Part shown: in pieces, positions 1 through 5,582 of the stretch
How the letters are laid out: each line of letters starts with the position of its first letter
Numbering within the stretch: the stretch's first letter is position 1
Assembly (NCBI GenBank): GCA_902797125.1
Contig: CADBRS010000052.1
Location: forward strand, 1 to 7,469
Length of the DNA: 7,469 nucleotides
From: an uncultured Ruminococcus sp.
GTDB taxonomy: Bacteria; Bacillota; Clostridia; Oscillospirales; CAG-272
Direction of reading: 5' to 3'
Position numbers and translations under genes: made by a program
Notes under the pieces: generated by a model
Database searches by the model: none
What the model was told of the DNA's origin: nothing
Seen by the model: the letters and a program-made list of their open reading frames with translations, nothing else

Positions 1-680
1 CGATCTTTGAAACTCAAAACGCGAGGCGTGAACAAGCCGTTTCCAAGACCGCAACGGATCAGCACGCCGATCCCCTTCTCCCGGCATGTTTCAATATTCT
101 TCAAATTGCCTCTCATTTCCAGATTGCATGCCATCTGCATCACGTCAAAGTCATCGGATGCGATACAGCGGGCAGCCAGATCTCCGTCGATCGATGCGCC
201 GAGAAATCTGATCTTCCCCGCTTTGCGGGCGTCTTTCATGGCGCGGACGGTCTCGCCGTCATCCAGCACTTTAGAAGGATCCGGCCCGAAATGGATCTGC
301 ATGAGATCGATCACGTCGGTTTTCAGTTTCAAAAGACTTTCGTCGATGGACCGAGTGACCGCATCATACGAAAAGTCATAATAGGTGGACGGCTCGGAAC
401 TGTGTTCGCCGCACTTGGAAGCCAGGATATATTCACTCCTGCGTGAGCTGACGAACTTGCCGATCCGTTCCTCGCTCCGGTGATAGGCCGATGCGGTATC
501 GATCAAATTGATGCCAGCATCCAGAACGGTGTTCAGTACTTTGCCTGCGACGGCCTCTTCCGGACGTTTGGTATCAGTACCCATTCCCCAGTCTCTGCCG
601 ATTTCCAGCCCGCCGAAACCTAGAAAAGTCACGGCTTCCCCGTTCATTCGCGGAATCATTCTTTTTTCTAAAGCTCTCAT
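1..680 (-). CDS. Aldo/keto reductase, C-terminus beyond left edge
   Basis: An NAD(P)H-dependent oxidoreductase of the aldo/keto reductase superfamily, presumably cytosolic, reducing an aldehyde or ketone (or a sugar derivative); the substrate cannot be told. The reading frame is open from ATG 680 to the left edge, giving 226 complete codons of a protein usually about 280-330 residues long. The catalytic tetrad is visible: Asp61 and Tyr66 in LIDTASAYHRSEERIG, Lys89 in ILASKCGE and His130 in LMQIHFG. RFLGASID (about 158-165) fits the strand following the active-site His. The (beta/alpha)8 barrel therefore appears intact as far as it can be seen. The start is supported by AAAGGA at 687-692, six bases before ATG. 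This ribosome-binding site begins only three bases after the T-tract of the upstream RNA, so transcription probably has to read through that terminator. I saw no promoter in the gap. The family assignment is firm; the substrate is unknown. Confidence 0.92.
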   Translation of the reverse strand, partial: MRALEKRMIPRMNGEAVTFLGFGGLEIGRDWGMGTDTKRPEEAVAGKVLNTVLDAGINLIDTASAYHRSEERIGKFVSSRRSEYILASKCGEHSSEPSTYYDFSYDAVTRSIDESLLKLKTDVIDLMQIHFGPDPSKVLDDGETVRAMKDARKAGKIRFLGASIDGDLAARCIASDDFDVMQMACNLEMRGNLKNIETCREKGIGVLIRCGLGNGLFTPRVLSFKD

Positions 681-695
681 GTTCCATCCTTTCTC

Positions 696-711
696 AAAAA
701 AACCCGCCTGG
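696..711 (-). terminator. Intrinsic terminator ending the structured RNA
   Basis: The 3' arm CCAGGCGGG (711-703) is followed directly by seven Ts (702-696) on the minus strand. Two partners compete for this arm: the distal CCTGCCTGG at 907-899 (nine pairs, the closing stem), and the nearer CCGCCT at 752-747, which pairs perfectly with AGGCGG at 709-704 across a loop of about 37 nt. Either gives a GC-rich helix against the T-tract. The terminator lies just ahead of the reductase ribosome-binding site, so it could gate that gene. Confidence 0.6.
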
Positions 712-907
712 CCGTGTGCGCGAGAAAGTTGAACCCTGCTTGTGCAAGGCGGTGCCTTAGCTCCACTTTACTGCTCCCAACGTCGGAAAACGGGCAGGAC
801 AAGTCACTGCATGGATCCATTCCCGGAGGTCTGCAAACCATGGACGATTCAGGCTCCTTTAATCGATTTGTAGGTCCCAATTTAACGCACATCACGAACC
901 AGGCAGG
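696..907 (-). ncRNA. Candidate structured RNA, 6S-like or leader attenuator
   Basis: This stretch has no convincing gene but folds well as a minus-strand RNA. The 5' arm CCTGCCTGG (907-899) pairs with CCAGGCGGG (711-703) over nine pairs including one G-U. The helix continues with small bulges through about 886/722, for roughly 20 pairs in all. Inside it are a small hairpin CCTTGC-ACAA-GCAGG (749-735) and a stem of CTGCCC (797-792) with GGGAGCAG (778-771). The element ends with seven Ts at 702-696. A 5'/3'-closed rod of about 205 nt with an open centre and a terminator at its end resembles 6S RNA, the RNA polymerase-binding regulator. However, I could not match it confidently to the 6S consensus. 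It could equally be a cis-acting leader for the reductase that starts 16 bases after the T-tract. It does not match tmRNA, SRP RNA, RNase P RNA, T-box, SAM-I, FMN or lysine motifs that I know. Structure hand-folded only. Confidence 0.45.
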
Positions 908-948
908 CGAAACTCAAAATCAGTAGGCCGCGGCCGTAAAAACAGATT

Positions 949-1287
949 TTAATCTTTGTTGTCTTCTTCGTCATAGTCTATTTCTTCAGACAGCTGGTCG
1001 TCGAAATAGGCTGCGACTTTTTCGAATTCATCATCGTCTTCGAGCGTTTCCAAAAACTCATTGCCCTCTTCATCAAATTTCTGCTTCAGAATGACATAGT
1101 TCCAGACGTCCGAATCAGACTCGGTCTCTTCGGTCGGCACCATCGCAAAATAGATATTGCCGTCCATTTCCACATCGTCGATGATCTCGAATTCATATTC
1201 CTTGCCGTCTTCATCGGTCAACGTATAGACGGTTACTTCCTCGCCTTCGTCTTCGGCTTCAAGTTCGTTTTTCTTTTCTTCTGCCAT
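949..1287 (-). CDS. DUF1292 (YrzB-type) small acidic protein
   Basis: A 112-residue, very acidic cytosolic protein of the DUF1292 family, which is widespread in Firmicutes and has no established function. The family core is visible at about residues 18-95: VTVYTLTDEDGKEYEFEIID, then a segment ending in YFAMVPTEE, and DVWNYVILKQKFDEEGNEFLETLEDDDEFEKVA. Both tails consist mainly of Asp and Glu. There are no membrane segments and no catalytic motif. The start is secure: GGAGGTG (1292-1298) lies five bases before ATG 1287. A promoter at 1342-1370 gives it its own transcript even though hemW lies upstream on the same strand. In Bacillus the homologue yrzB sits beside yrrK and yrzL near alaS; that context is not seen here. 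Only a weak hairpin follows its stop codon, so transcription may continue into the structured RNA and the reductase. Confidence 0.88.
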   Translation of the reverse strand: MAEEKKNELEAEDEGEEVTVYTLTDEDGKEYEFEIIDDVEMDGNIYFAMVPTEETESDSDVWNYVILKQKFDEEGNEFLETLEDDDEFEKVAAYFDDQLSEEIDYDEEDNKD

Positions 1288-1307
1288 AAGGCACCTCCAT
1301 AGGGGTA

Positions 1308-1319
1308 ATCCGCGCGGAT
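1308..1319. repeat. 12-bp perfect palindrome in DUF1292 leader
   Basis: ATCCGCGCGGAT is a perfect 12-bp palindrome lying between the predicted start of transcription (about 1335) and the ribosome-binding site (1292-1298) of the DUF1292 gene. It could be a repressor site, a small RNA hairpin of four pairs with a GCGC loop, or chance. I know no regulator with this exact site. Confidence 0.35.
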
Positions 1320-1341
1320 AGGCGCAGTTTCTTTCGATTTG

Positions 1342-1370
1342 ATTATATCATACGGCTTGCGGAAAAGCAA
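1342..1370 (-). promoter_or_regulatory. Sigma-A type promoter for DUF1292 gene
   Basis: On the minus strand a perfect TATAAT (1347-1342) is preceded by TGA, making an extended -10 (TGATATAAT). A weaker -35, TTGCTT (1370-1365), lies exactly 17 bases upstream. Transcription would start near 1335, leaving a leader of about 48 bases. This separates the DUF1292 gene from the lepA-hemW operon, although read-through from hemW is possible because no clear terminator follows hemW. Confidence 0.75.
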
Positions 1371-1398
1371 TCACCATATGCGTATCTTCCCGGTCTTT

Positions 1399-2556
1399 TT
1401 ACCTGTCCGGAAGTAAATCGTCCAAAATCGAATTTGAAATAAACATATATTGAGGTTGGATCGTCAGCCGGTCTTCGGAAAGATCGACCGTTCCCTGTTT
1501 CCTCATTGTGTCAATCTGAGTGCCGTAACGGGCCAAGGCGTCCACGCCGGACCTGCGCGAGATATCGCTGAGAGAGACGCCCCGGGTCAGTCTGAGTCCC
1601 AATACCAGCAATTCGTCACAGAACCGTTCCGGGGTCAGTTCTTCTTCCGTCTGGTAACCTGCCGCGGAAGTCAAATACGCGTCCAGATCCGATGGCTGAA
1701 AGAAGCGCGTCCGGTCCAGAAAGGAATGTGAGGATATACCGAAACCCATATAGGGAGCACCGGTCCAGTATTTCAGATTGTGTCTGCATTCATGCCCGGG
1801 GATCGAGAAGTTACTGATTTCGTATCTTTCATACCCCAGTTCGGACAGACATGAGCATAAAGCATCATACATATCCGCGACCTGATCGTCATCCGGAAAT
1901 ACATATTCGTTCCGATGAGCCTCCAAAGGGGTCCCGGGCTCGAGCTGGAGCGCGTAGGACGAGATATGTGTGACAGGCAGACTGCATGCGGTCCGGATCG
2001 AATGCTCAAACGAGTCCTTTGTCTGTCCGGGTATACCGAACATCATATCCAAATTGATCTCCCGGAATCCGGCAGAATAGGCATCCCGGACCGTGCGCAC
2101 GGTCTGTTCGTTCCGATGGACACGGCCCAAGAGTGAAAGTTCATCATCGTTGGCACTCTGCATCCCGATGCTGACCCGATTGAATCCCAAACTCTTAAGC
2201 TCGGAAAACAGTGCTCTGTCTGCTGTGGCGGGATTGCATTCGGTACTGATCTCGGTGCCGGGCAGTATCCTGAATGAACGGGATAGTTGCTCCATGATCT
2301 TTCCCCACTGCCTGACCGACAGCAAAGTTGGCGTCCCGCCTCCGAAAAAGATCGTATCCGCCTCCGGACGACCCGTTTTCAAGCCGAAATCTTCAATGTC
2401 TTCGATCAGCCTGTCCACATAGGCGTCGGGGACGGATCCGGGCGGGATCGGAAAGGAACAAAAATCACAATACTTGCATTTCGCCAGGCAAAAGGGGATA
2501 TGGATATAGACGCCCAAAGGCCCTTTCAAATGAGAAAACCAGCTCAATTCAATCAT
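1399..2556 (-). CDS. hemW: HemW, radical SAM heme chaperone (HemN-like)
   Basis: A 385-residue cytosolic radical SAM protein of the HemW family, long annotated as oxygen-independent coproporphyrinogen III oxidase. Characterised HemW proteins bind heme and are thought to deliver it rather than act as the oxidase. The [4Fe-4S]/SAM motif is IHIPFCLAKCKYCDF, with Cys23, Cys27 and Cys30; GGGTP (72-76) is the SAM-contacting motif. YEISNFSIPGHECRHNLKYW, near the middle, is the typical HemW/HemN block, and a HemN C-terminal domain follows (RFCDELLVLGLRLTRGVSLSDI). Length and spacing suit HemW. The true HemN motif CxxxCxxCxC is absent, though an extra Cys33 is present. The start ATG 2556 overlaps the lepA stop by 8 bp (ATGATTGA) and only a weak GGA precedes it, so translation is probably coupled to lepA. 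The lepA-hemW order is common in Firmicutes. Heme biosynthesis cannot be inferred from this gene alone. Confidence 0.93.
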   Translation of the reverse strand: MIELSWFSHLKGPLGVYIHIPFCLAKCKYCDFCSFPIPPGSVPDAYVDRLIEDIEDFGLKTGRPEADTIFFGGGTPTLLSVRQWGKIMEQLSRSFRILPGTEISTECNPATADRALFSELKSLGFNRVSIGMQSANDDELSLLGRVHRNEQTVRTVRDAYSAGFREINLDMMFGIPGQTKDSFEHSIRTACSLPVTHISSYALQLEPGTPLEAHRNEYVFPDDDQVADMYDALCSCLSELGYERYEISNFSIPGHECRHNLKYWTGAPYMGFGISSHSFLDRTRFFQPSDLDAYLTSAAGYQTEEELTPERFCDELLVLGLRLTRGVSLSDISRRSGVDALARYGTQIDTMRKQGTVDLSEDRLTIQPQYMFISNSILDDLLPDR

Positions 2557-4363
2557 CGTTGTCCAGTTTCAGGATCGCCATGAAGGCTTCCGGGCTGACT
2601 TGAACGGAGCCTAACTGGCGCATTTTCTTTTTGCCTTCTTTTTGCTTTTCTAGAAGTTTCATCTTTCGGGTCACGTCGCCGCCGTAACACTTGGCCAGCA
2701 CGTCTTTACGAAGGGCTTTGACCGTTTCGCGGGCGATGATTTTGGATCCGATCGCTGCCTGGATCGGGATCTCGAACTGATGGCGCGGAATGTTTTCCTT
2801 CAGTCTCTCGGCGATCTTTCTCGCGCGGGCATAGGCTTTTTCTTCATGAACGATGAACGAAAGCGCATCGACCTGCTCTCCGTTCAAAAGGAAATCCAGC
2901 TTGACCAGTTTGCTGGGCTCATAGCCCTTCAGTTCGTAATCCAAGGAGGCATATCCCCTGGACCGGGACTTCAGTGCATCGAAAAAGTCATAAATGATCT
3001 CATTGAGAGGCAGGTCATAATGCAATTCGACACGCTCGGTGTCGATATATTTCATGTCGATAAAAACGCCGCGTCTGTCCTGGCATAGATCCATCAGCCC
3101 GCCCACGTAGGAACTGGGTGAGATGATATTGGCCCGGACGATCGGTTCGGAGGCTTCGAGGATCTCATCAGGAGTCGGGAATCTCGAGGGATTGTCGACC
3201 ATGACGGTCTCCCCTCCGCGGGTCTTGACCTGATAGATGACGCTGGGTGCGGTCGTGATCAGGTCCAGGTTGAATTCCCTCTCCAGCCGCTCTTCGATGA
3301 TCTCCATATGGAGCAGACCGAGAAAGCCGCATCTGAATCCGAATCCCAGTGCGATCGAGGTTTCCGGTTCATAATGCAGGGATGCGTCGTTGAGCTGCAA
3401 TTTGTCCAAAGCGTCATGCAGATCCCCGTACCGGGCACCGTCTGCCGGGTAAATGCCGGCGAACACCATGGGATGAGAATCTTTGAACCCGGGCAGAGGC
3501 GATTCGGCAGGGCGGGAGGCCAGCGTCACGGTGTCACCGACTTTGGTCTCGCCGATATTTTTGATCGATGCCGTGATATATCCGACTTCCCCTGCGCTCA
3601 ACTTGGCACAGGGCTGGAGGCCGAACGGTTCCATGACCCCGATCTCGACCACGTCGTATTCGGCGCCGGTATTCATCAGCCGGATCCTGTCGCCTGTCTG
3701 TATAGAGCCGTCCACGACCCGGATATTGATCACGACTCCAAGATAACTGTCGTAATTCGAATCAAAGATGAGGGCTTTGAAAGGCGCGTCCGGATCCCCT
3801 TCCGGAGCCGGTATATCGGTCACGATATGTTCCAGAACGTCCTGGATATTCGTACCCATTTTTGCGGAAACAGCCGGGCAGTCCTGGGCCGGGATCCCGA
3901 TCACGTCTTCGATCTCGTCCTTGCATTTCTGGATCATGGCAGAGGGCAGATCGATCTTGTTGATGACCGGCAGGATCTCCAGATTGGCGTCGACAGCCAG
4001 ATAGGCGTTGGCCAGCGTCTGTGCCTCGATGCCCTGTGTCGCATCCACGACGAGAACGGCGCCTTCGCAGGCGTTGAGCGACCTGGATACTTCATAATTG
4101 AAGTCCACATGACCGGGGGTGTCGATCAGATTCAATGTGTATGATTCCCCGTCGGACGCGCGATAGTTCATCCGGACGGCTCTGGCTTTGATCGTGATCC
4201 CGCGTTCGCGTTCCAGATCCATATTGTCCAAGAGCTGATTTTCCATCTCCCGTTTGGCCACTGTGTTGGTCATTTCCAGCAGTCTGTCGGCCAGCGTGCT
4301 CTTGCCGTGGTCGATATGAGCGATGATGGAAAAGTTTCTGATATGTGAGATCTTCTGTTTCAT
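2549..4363 (-). CDS. lepA: Elongation factor 4 (LepA), ribosomal GTPase
   Basis: Full-length LepA/EF4, 604 residues against the usual 597-612. It is a translational GTPase that acts on the ribosome; reported roles are back-translocation and assistance in initiation or 30S assembly. G1 is AHIDHGKS (15-22), switch I RGITIK (54-59), G3 DTPGH with catalytic His85 (81-85), G4 NKID (135-138) and G5 SAK (166-168). FGFRCGFLGLLHMEI (341-355) is a LepA/EF-G block. The LepA-specific C-terminal domain is present, including KIIARE, ALRKDVLAKCYGGDVTRK and EAFMAILKL near the end. The start is forced: the N-terminus MKQKISHIRNFSIIAHIDHG matches the family, and upstream in this frame there is no start codon before a TAA at about 4402-4404. 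Yet the strong AAGGAGG (4392-4398) lies 28 bases from the ATG, with a hairpin in between. hemW follows with an 8-bp overlap. Confidence 0.98.
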   Translation of the reverse strand: MKQKISHIRNFSIIAHIDHGKSTLADRLLEMTNTVAKREMENQLLDNMDLERERGITIKARAVRMNYRASDGESYTLNLIDTPGHVDFNYEVSRSLNACEGAVLVVDATQGIEAQTLANAYLAVDANLEILPVINKIDLPSAMIQKCKDEIEDVIGIPAQDCPAVSAKMGTNIQDVLEHIVTDIPAPEGDPDAPFKALIFDSNYDSYLGVVINIRVVDGSIQTGDRIRLMNTGAEYDVVEIGVMEPFGLQPCAKLSAGEVGYITASIKNIGETKVGDTVTLASRPAESPLPGFKDSHPMVFAGIYPADGARYGDLHDALDKLQLNDASLHYEPETSIALGFGFRCGFLGLLHMEIIEERLEREFNLDLITTAPSVIYQVKTRGGETVMVDNPSRFPTPDEILEASEPIVRANIISPSSYVGGLMDLCQDRRGVFIDMKYIDTERVELHYDLPLNEIIYDFFDALKSRSRGYASLDYELKGYEPSKLVKLDFLLNGEQVDALSFIVHEEKAYARARKIAERLKENIPRHQFEIPIQAAIGSKIIARETVKALRKDVLAKCYGGDVTRKMKLLEKQKEGKKKMRQLGSVQVSPEAFMAILKLDNDD

Positions 4364-4398
4364 GGGTGTTGCACCGGCAAAAACCGGCGCACCTCCTT
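4364..4398 (-). promoter_or_regulatory. Split ribosome-binding site: SD, hairpin, then lepA ATG
   Basis: On the minus strand AAGGAGG (4398-4392) is followed at once by an eight-pair hairpin, TGCGCCGG (4391-4384), loop TTTTTG, CCGGTGCA (4377-4370), and then six bases, ACACCC, before ATG 4363. Read linearly the SD is 28 bases from the start, too far for normal initiation. With the hairpin folded the distance becomes six bases, close to ideal. Phage T4 genes 25 and 38 use a comparable arrangement. A weak GGTG in the 3' arm, about ten bases from ATG, is a possible alternative SD. Confidence 0.7.
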
Positions 4399-4420
4399 CT
4401 TAAAAAAGCCAAATGCCCAG

Positions 4421-4441
4421 AAAAAAGCGGCAAAAACCGCT
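4421..4441 (-). terminator. Terminator-like hairpin in lepA leader (attenuator)
   Basis: Minus-strand AGCGG (4441-4437), loop TTTTTG and CCGCT (4430-4426) form a five-pair GC-rich stem followed by Ts (4426-4421). The stem can extend through A-U and G-U pairs into the T-tract (AAGAAG on the 5' side). It lies about 40 bases downstream of the predicted lepA transcription start and before the lepA SD, so it would release a short RNA of about 60 nt unless bypassed. An upstream AAGCG (about 4457-4453) could pair with CGCTT of the 3' arm as an antiterminator of similar size. Confidence 0.55.
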
Positions 4442-4448
4442 CTTCTTA

Positions 4449-4477
4449 TTGCGCTTGCTTCGTAATTCGGTTATAAT
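4449..4477 (+). promoter_or_regulatory. Promoter for Gfo/Idh/MocA-type dehydrogenase
   Basis: A perfect TATAAT at 4472-4477 lies 17 bases after TTGCGC (4449-4454), which matches the first three bases of TTGACA. Transcription would start near 4484, giving a leader of about 27 bases that contains the GAGGG ribosome-binding site (4501-4505). The site overlaps the oppositely directed lepA promoter. Confidence 0.65.
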
Positions 4478-4487
4478 AATCGAGTAT

Positions 4488-4517
4488 ATTATATCTCTTC
4501 GAGGGTGCGTATGTCAA
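4488..4517 (-). promoter_or_regulatory. Strong consensus promoter for lepA-hemW operon
   Basis: On the minus strand a perfect TTGACA (4517-4512) and a perfect TATAAT (4493-4488) are separated by 18 bases. Transcription would start near 4481 and run left to lepA, giving a leader of about 118 bases. The -35 box lies inside the first codons of the divergent dehydrogenase gene. Confidence 0.8.
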
Positions 4518-5518
4518 ATACCTTAACTCGTGTTGCCGTGGTCGGCTGCGGTGTTATTTCCAAAAATCATCTCTATGCTCTGAACAAGCTGACGACCGTT
4601 CAGATCGTGGCAGTTTGTGATATCGTCGAGCAAAAAGCCAAAGATGCCGCTGACGCGTACGGGTGCCGCTACTACACGGACTATCACGAAATGTTCGTAA
4701 AGGAAAAACCGGATGTCGTTCATATATGTCTTCCCCATTATCTCCATGCTCCGGTAGCTATAGAAGCCATGGAAATGGGGATCGACGTGCTTTGCGAAAA
4801 GCCGATGCATAAAGATCTCGAAGGCGCCAGACGGATGAAAGAAGTGTCGCTCAGGACGGGACGCCGGCTGGGCGTCATCTTCCAGAACCGCTATAATTCC
4901 GGATGCAGACTCGCGAAAAAGGTATTGGTTTCCGGAGAGCTGGGCAAGGTCAAAGGGGTCTGCGGGACCGTGATGTGGAATCGGGACGACCGGTATTATG
5001 CGTCGGGTCCGTGGAGAGCCTCCTACGAGACCGCAGGCGGCGGGGTCATCATCAATCAGGCCATCCACACGCTGGATCTGGTCAGATGGTTCGCAGACAG
5101 CGACGTCGAGGACGTTCACGCCACGGTTTCCCACCACGGAGAAACACACGCAGAAGTCGAAGATACGGCCGAGGGCGTGATCTATTTCAAGAACGGGATC
5201 AAGGGGCTGTTCTTTTTCAGCATCAACAATGTCTGTGACGAACAGGTCCAGGTCTCGGTCTATTGTGAAAAAGGCAAGATCCAGATCACCGGCACGGAAG
5301 CCGTCATCACGCTGAACAACGGCGAAGTTCTGGAAAGCACGCCCTCGCACGAAACCTTTTACGGTGCCAAGTCGATCTACGGGGTCAGCCACGTCAGGCA
5401 GATCGCTCACTTCTATCGGCCCGGAAACGAGGCCGAAACGACCATGACCATGGAAGAGGCGCTCAAGACACAGGAACTGATCGATATGATTTTCAAGAGT
5501 TCTGCAAAATCCGATTGA
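4511..5518 (+). CDS. Gfo/Idh/MocA family oxidoreductase
   Basis: A 335-residue cytosolic NAD(P)-dependent dehydrogenase of the Gfo/Idh/MocA family, whose members act on sugars, inositols, amino sugars or related polyols; the exact substrate is unknown. The N-terminal Rossmann fold shows VAVVGCGVISKNH (8-20), with the third Gly of GxGxxG replaced by Ser, and the second strand ends at VAVCD (33-37). CEKPMHKDLEGA (95-106) holds the conserved EKP, whose Lys contacts cofactor and substrate. GGGVIINQAIHTLDLVRWF (177-195) is the C-terminal-domain active-site segment with His186; Gln183 occupies the position often held by Asp. No signal peptide or membrane segment is visible, and the length is normal. 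I chose ATG 4511 because GAGGG (4501-4505) lies five bases before it; an in-frame GTG at 4505 overlaps that SD and is less likely. The gene stands alone, divergent from lepA and convergent with the glycosidase. Confidence 0.9.
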   Translation: MSNTLTRVAVVGCGVISKNHLYALNKLTTVQIVAVCDIVEQKAKDAADAYGCRYYTDYHEMFVKEKPDVVHICLPHYLHAPVAIEAMEMGIDVLCEKPMHKDLEGARRMKEVSLRTGRRLGVIFQNRYNSGCRLAKKVLVSGELGKVKGVCGTVMWNRDDRYYASGPWRASYETAGGGVIINQAIHTLDLVRWFADSDVEDVHATVSHHGETHAEVEDTAEGVIYFKNGIKGLFFFSINNVCDEQVQVSVYCEKGKIQITGTEAVITLNNGEVLESTPSHETFYGAKSIYGVSHVRQIAHFYRPGNEAETTMTMEEALKTQELIDMIFKSSAKSD

Positions 5519-5530
5519 GCCCAAGATTGC

Positions 5531-5580
5531 AAACAGTCCAAGGACATCCGGTTTCAAACCGATCCTTGGACTGTTTTTTT
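5531..5580 (+). terminator. Strong intrinsic terminator between convergent genes
   Basis: A perfect 14-pair stem (5531-5544 with 5563-5576) contains an inner CGGTT/AACCG helix and is followed by Ts to 5580. It begins 12 bases after the dehydrogenase stop codon and ends three bases before the end of the convergent glycosidase gene. On the minus strand the stem is followed only by TTTGCAATCTT, so it would also stop transcription of the glycosidase, but probably less well. Confidence 0.92.
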
Positions 5581-5582
5581 CG

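Noticed and set aside
677..926. Small open frames of 70-72 codons on both strands between the reductase and DUF1292
   Set aside because: They show no family similarity or adequate start signals, and the region is better explained as a structured RNA. The minus frame also runs through the terminator into the reductase start.
926..935. GGCCGCGGCC palindrome
   Set aside because: Ten bases of G and C form palindromes easily by chance. There is no associated promoter or repeat copy in the window.
681..948. Possible T-box, SAM, FMN, cobalamin or lysine riboswitch, tmRNA, SRP or RNase P RNA
   Set aside because: None of the conserved core sequences of these RNAs known to me could be found on either strand.
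941..955. AGATT-AA-AATCT followed by GTTTTT after the DUF1292 stop
   Set aside because: The stem is about four A/T-rich pairs with a tiny loop, too weak to call a terminator.
1380..1412. Hairpin CTTCCGG/CCGGGAAG at the end of hemW
   Set aside because: The stem has a bulge and no T-tract follows on the minus strand, so it is not a convincing terminator.
3308..4144. Plus-strand open frame of 278 codons
   Set aside because: It is antisense to lepA, with no recognisable motif and no convincing ribosome-binding site.
4523..5557. Minus-strand open frame of 344 codons
   Set aside because: It is antisense to the Gfo/Idh/MocA gene and starts inside that gene's terminator. The plus-strand protein has clear EKP and GGG...H motifs.
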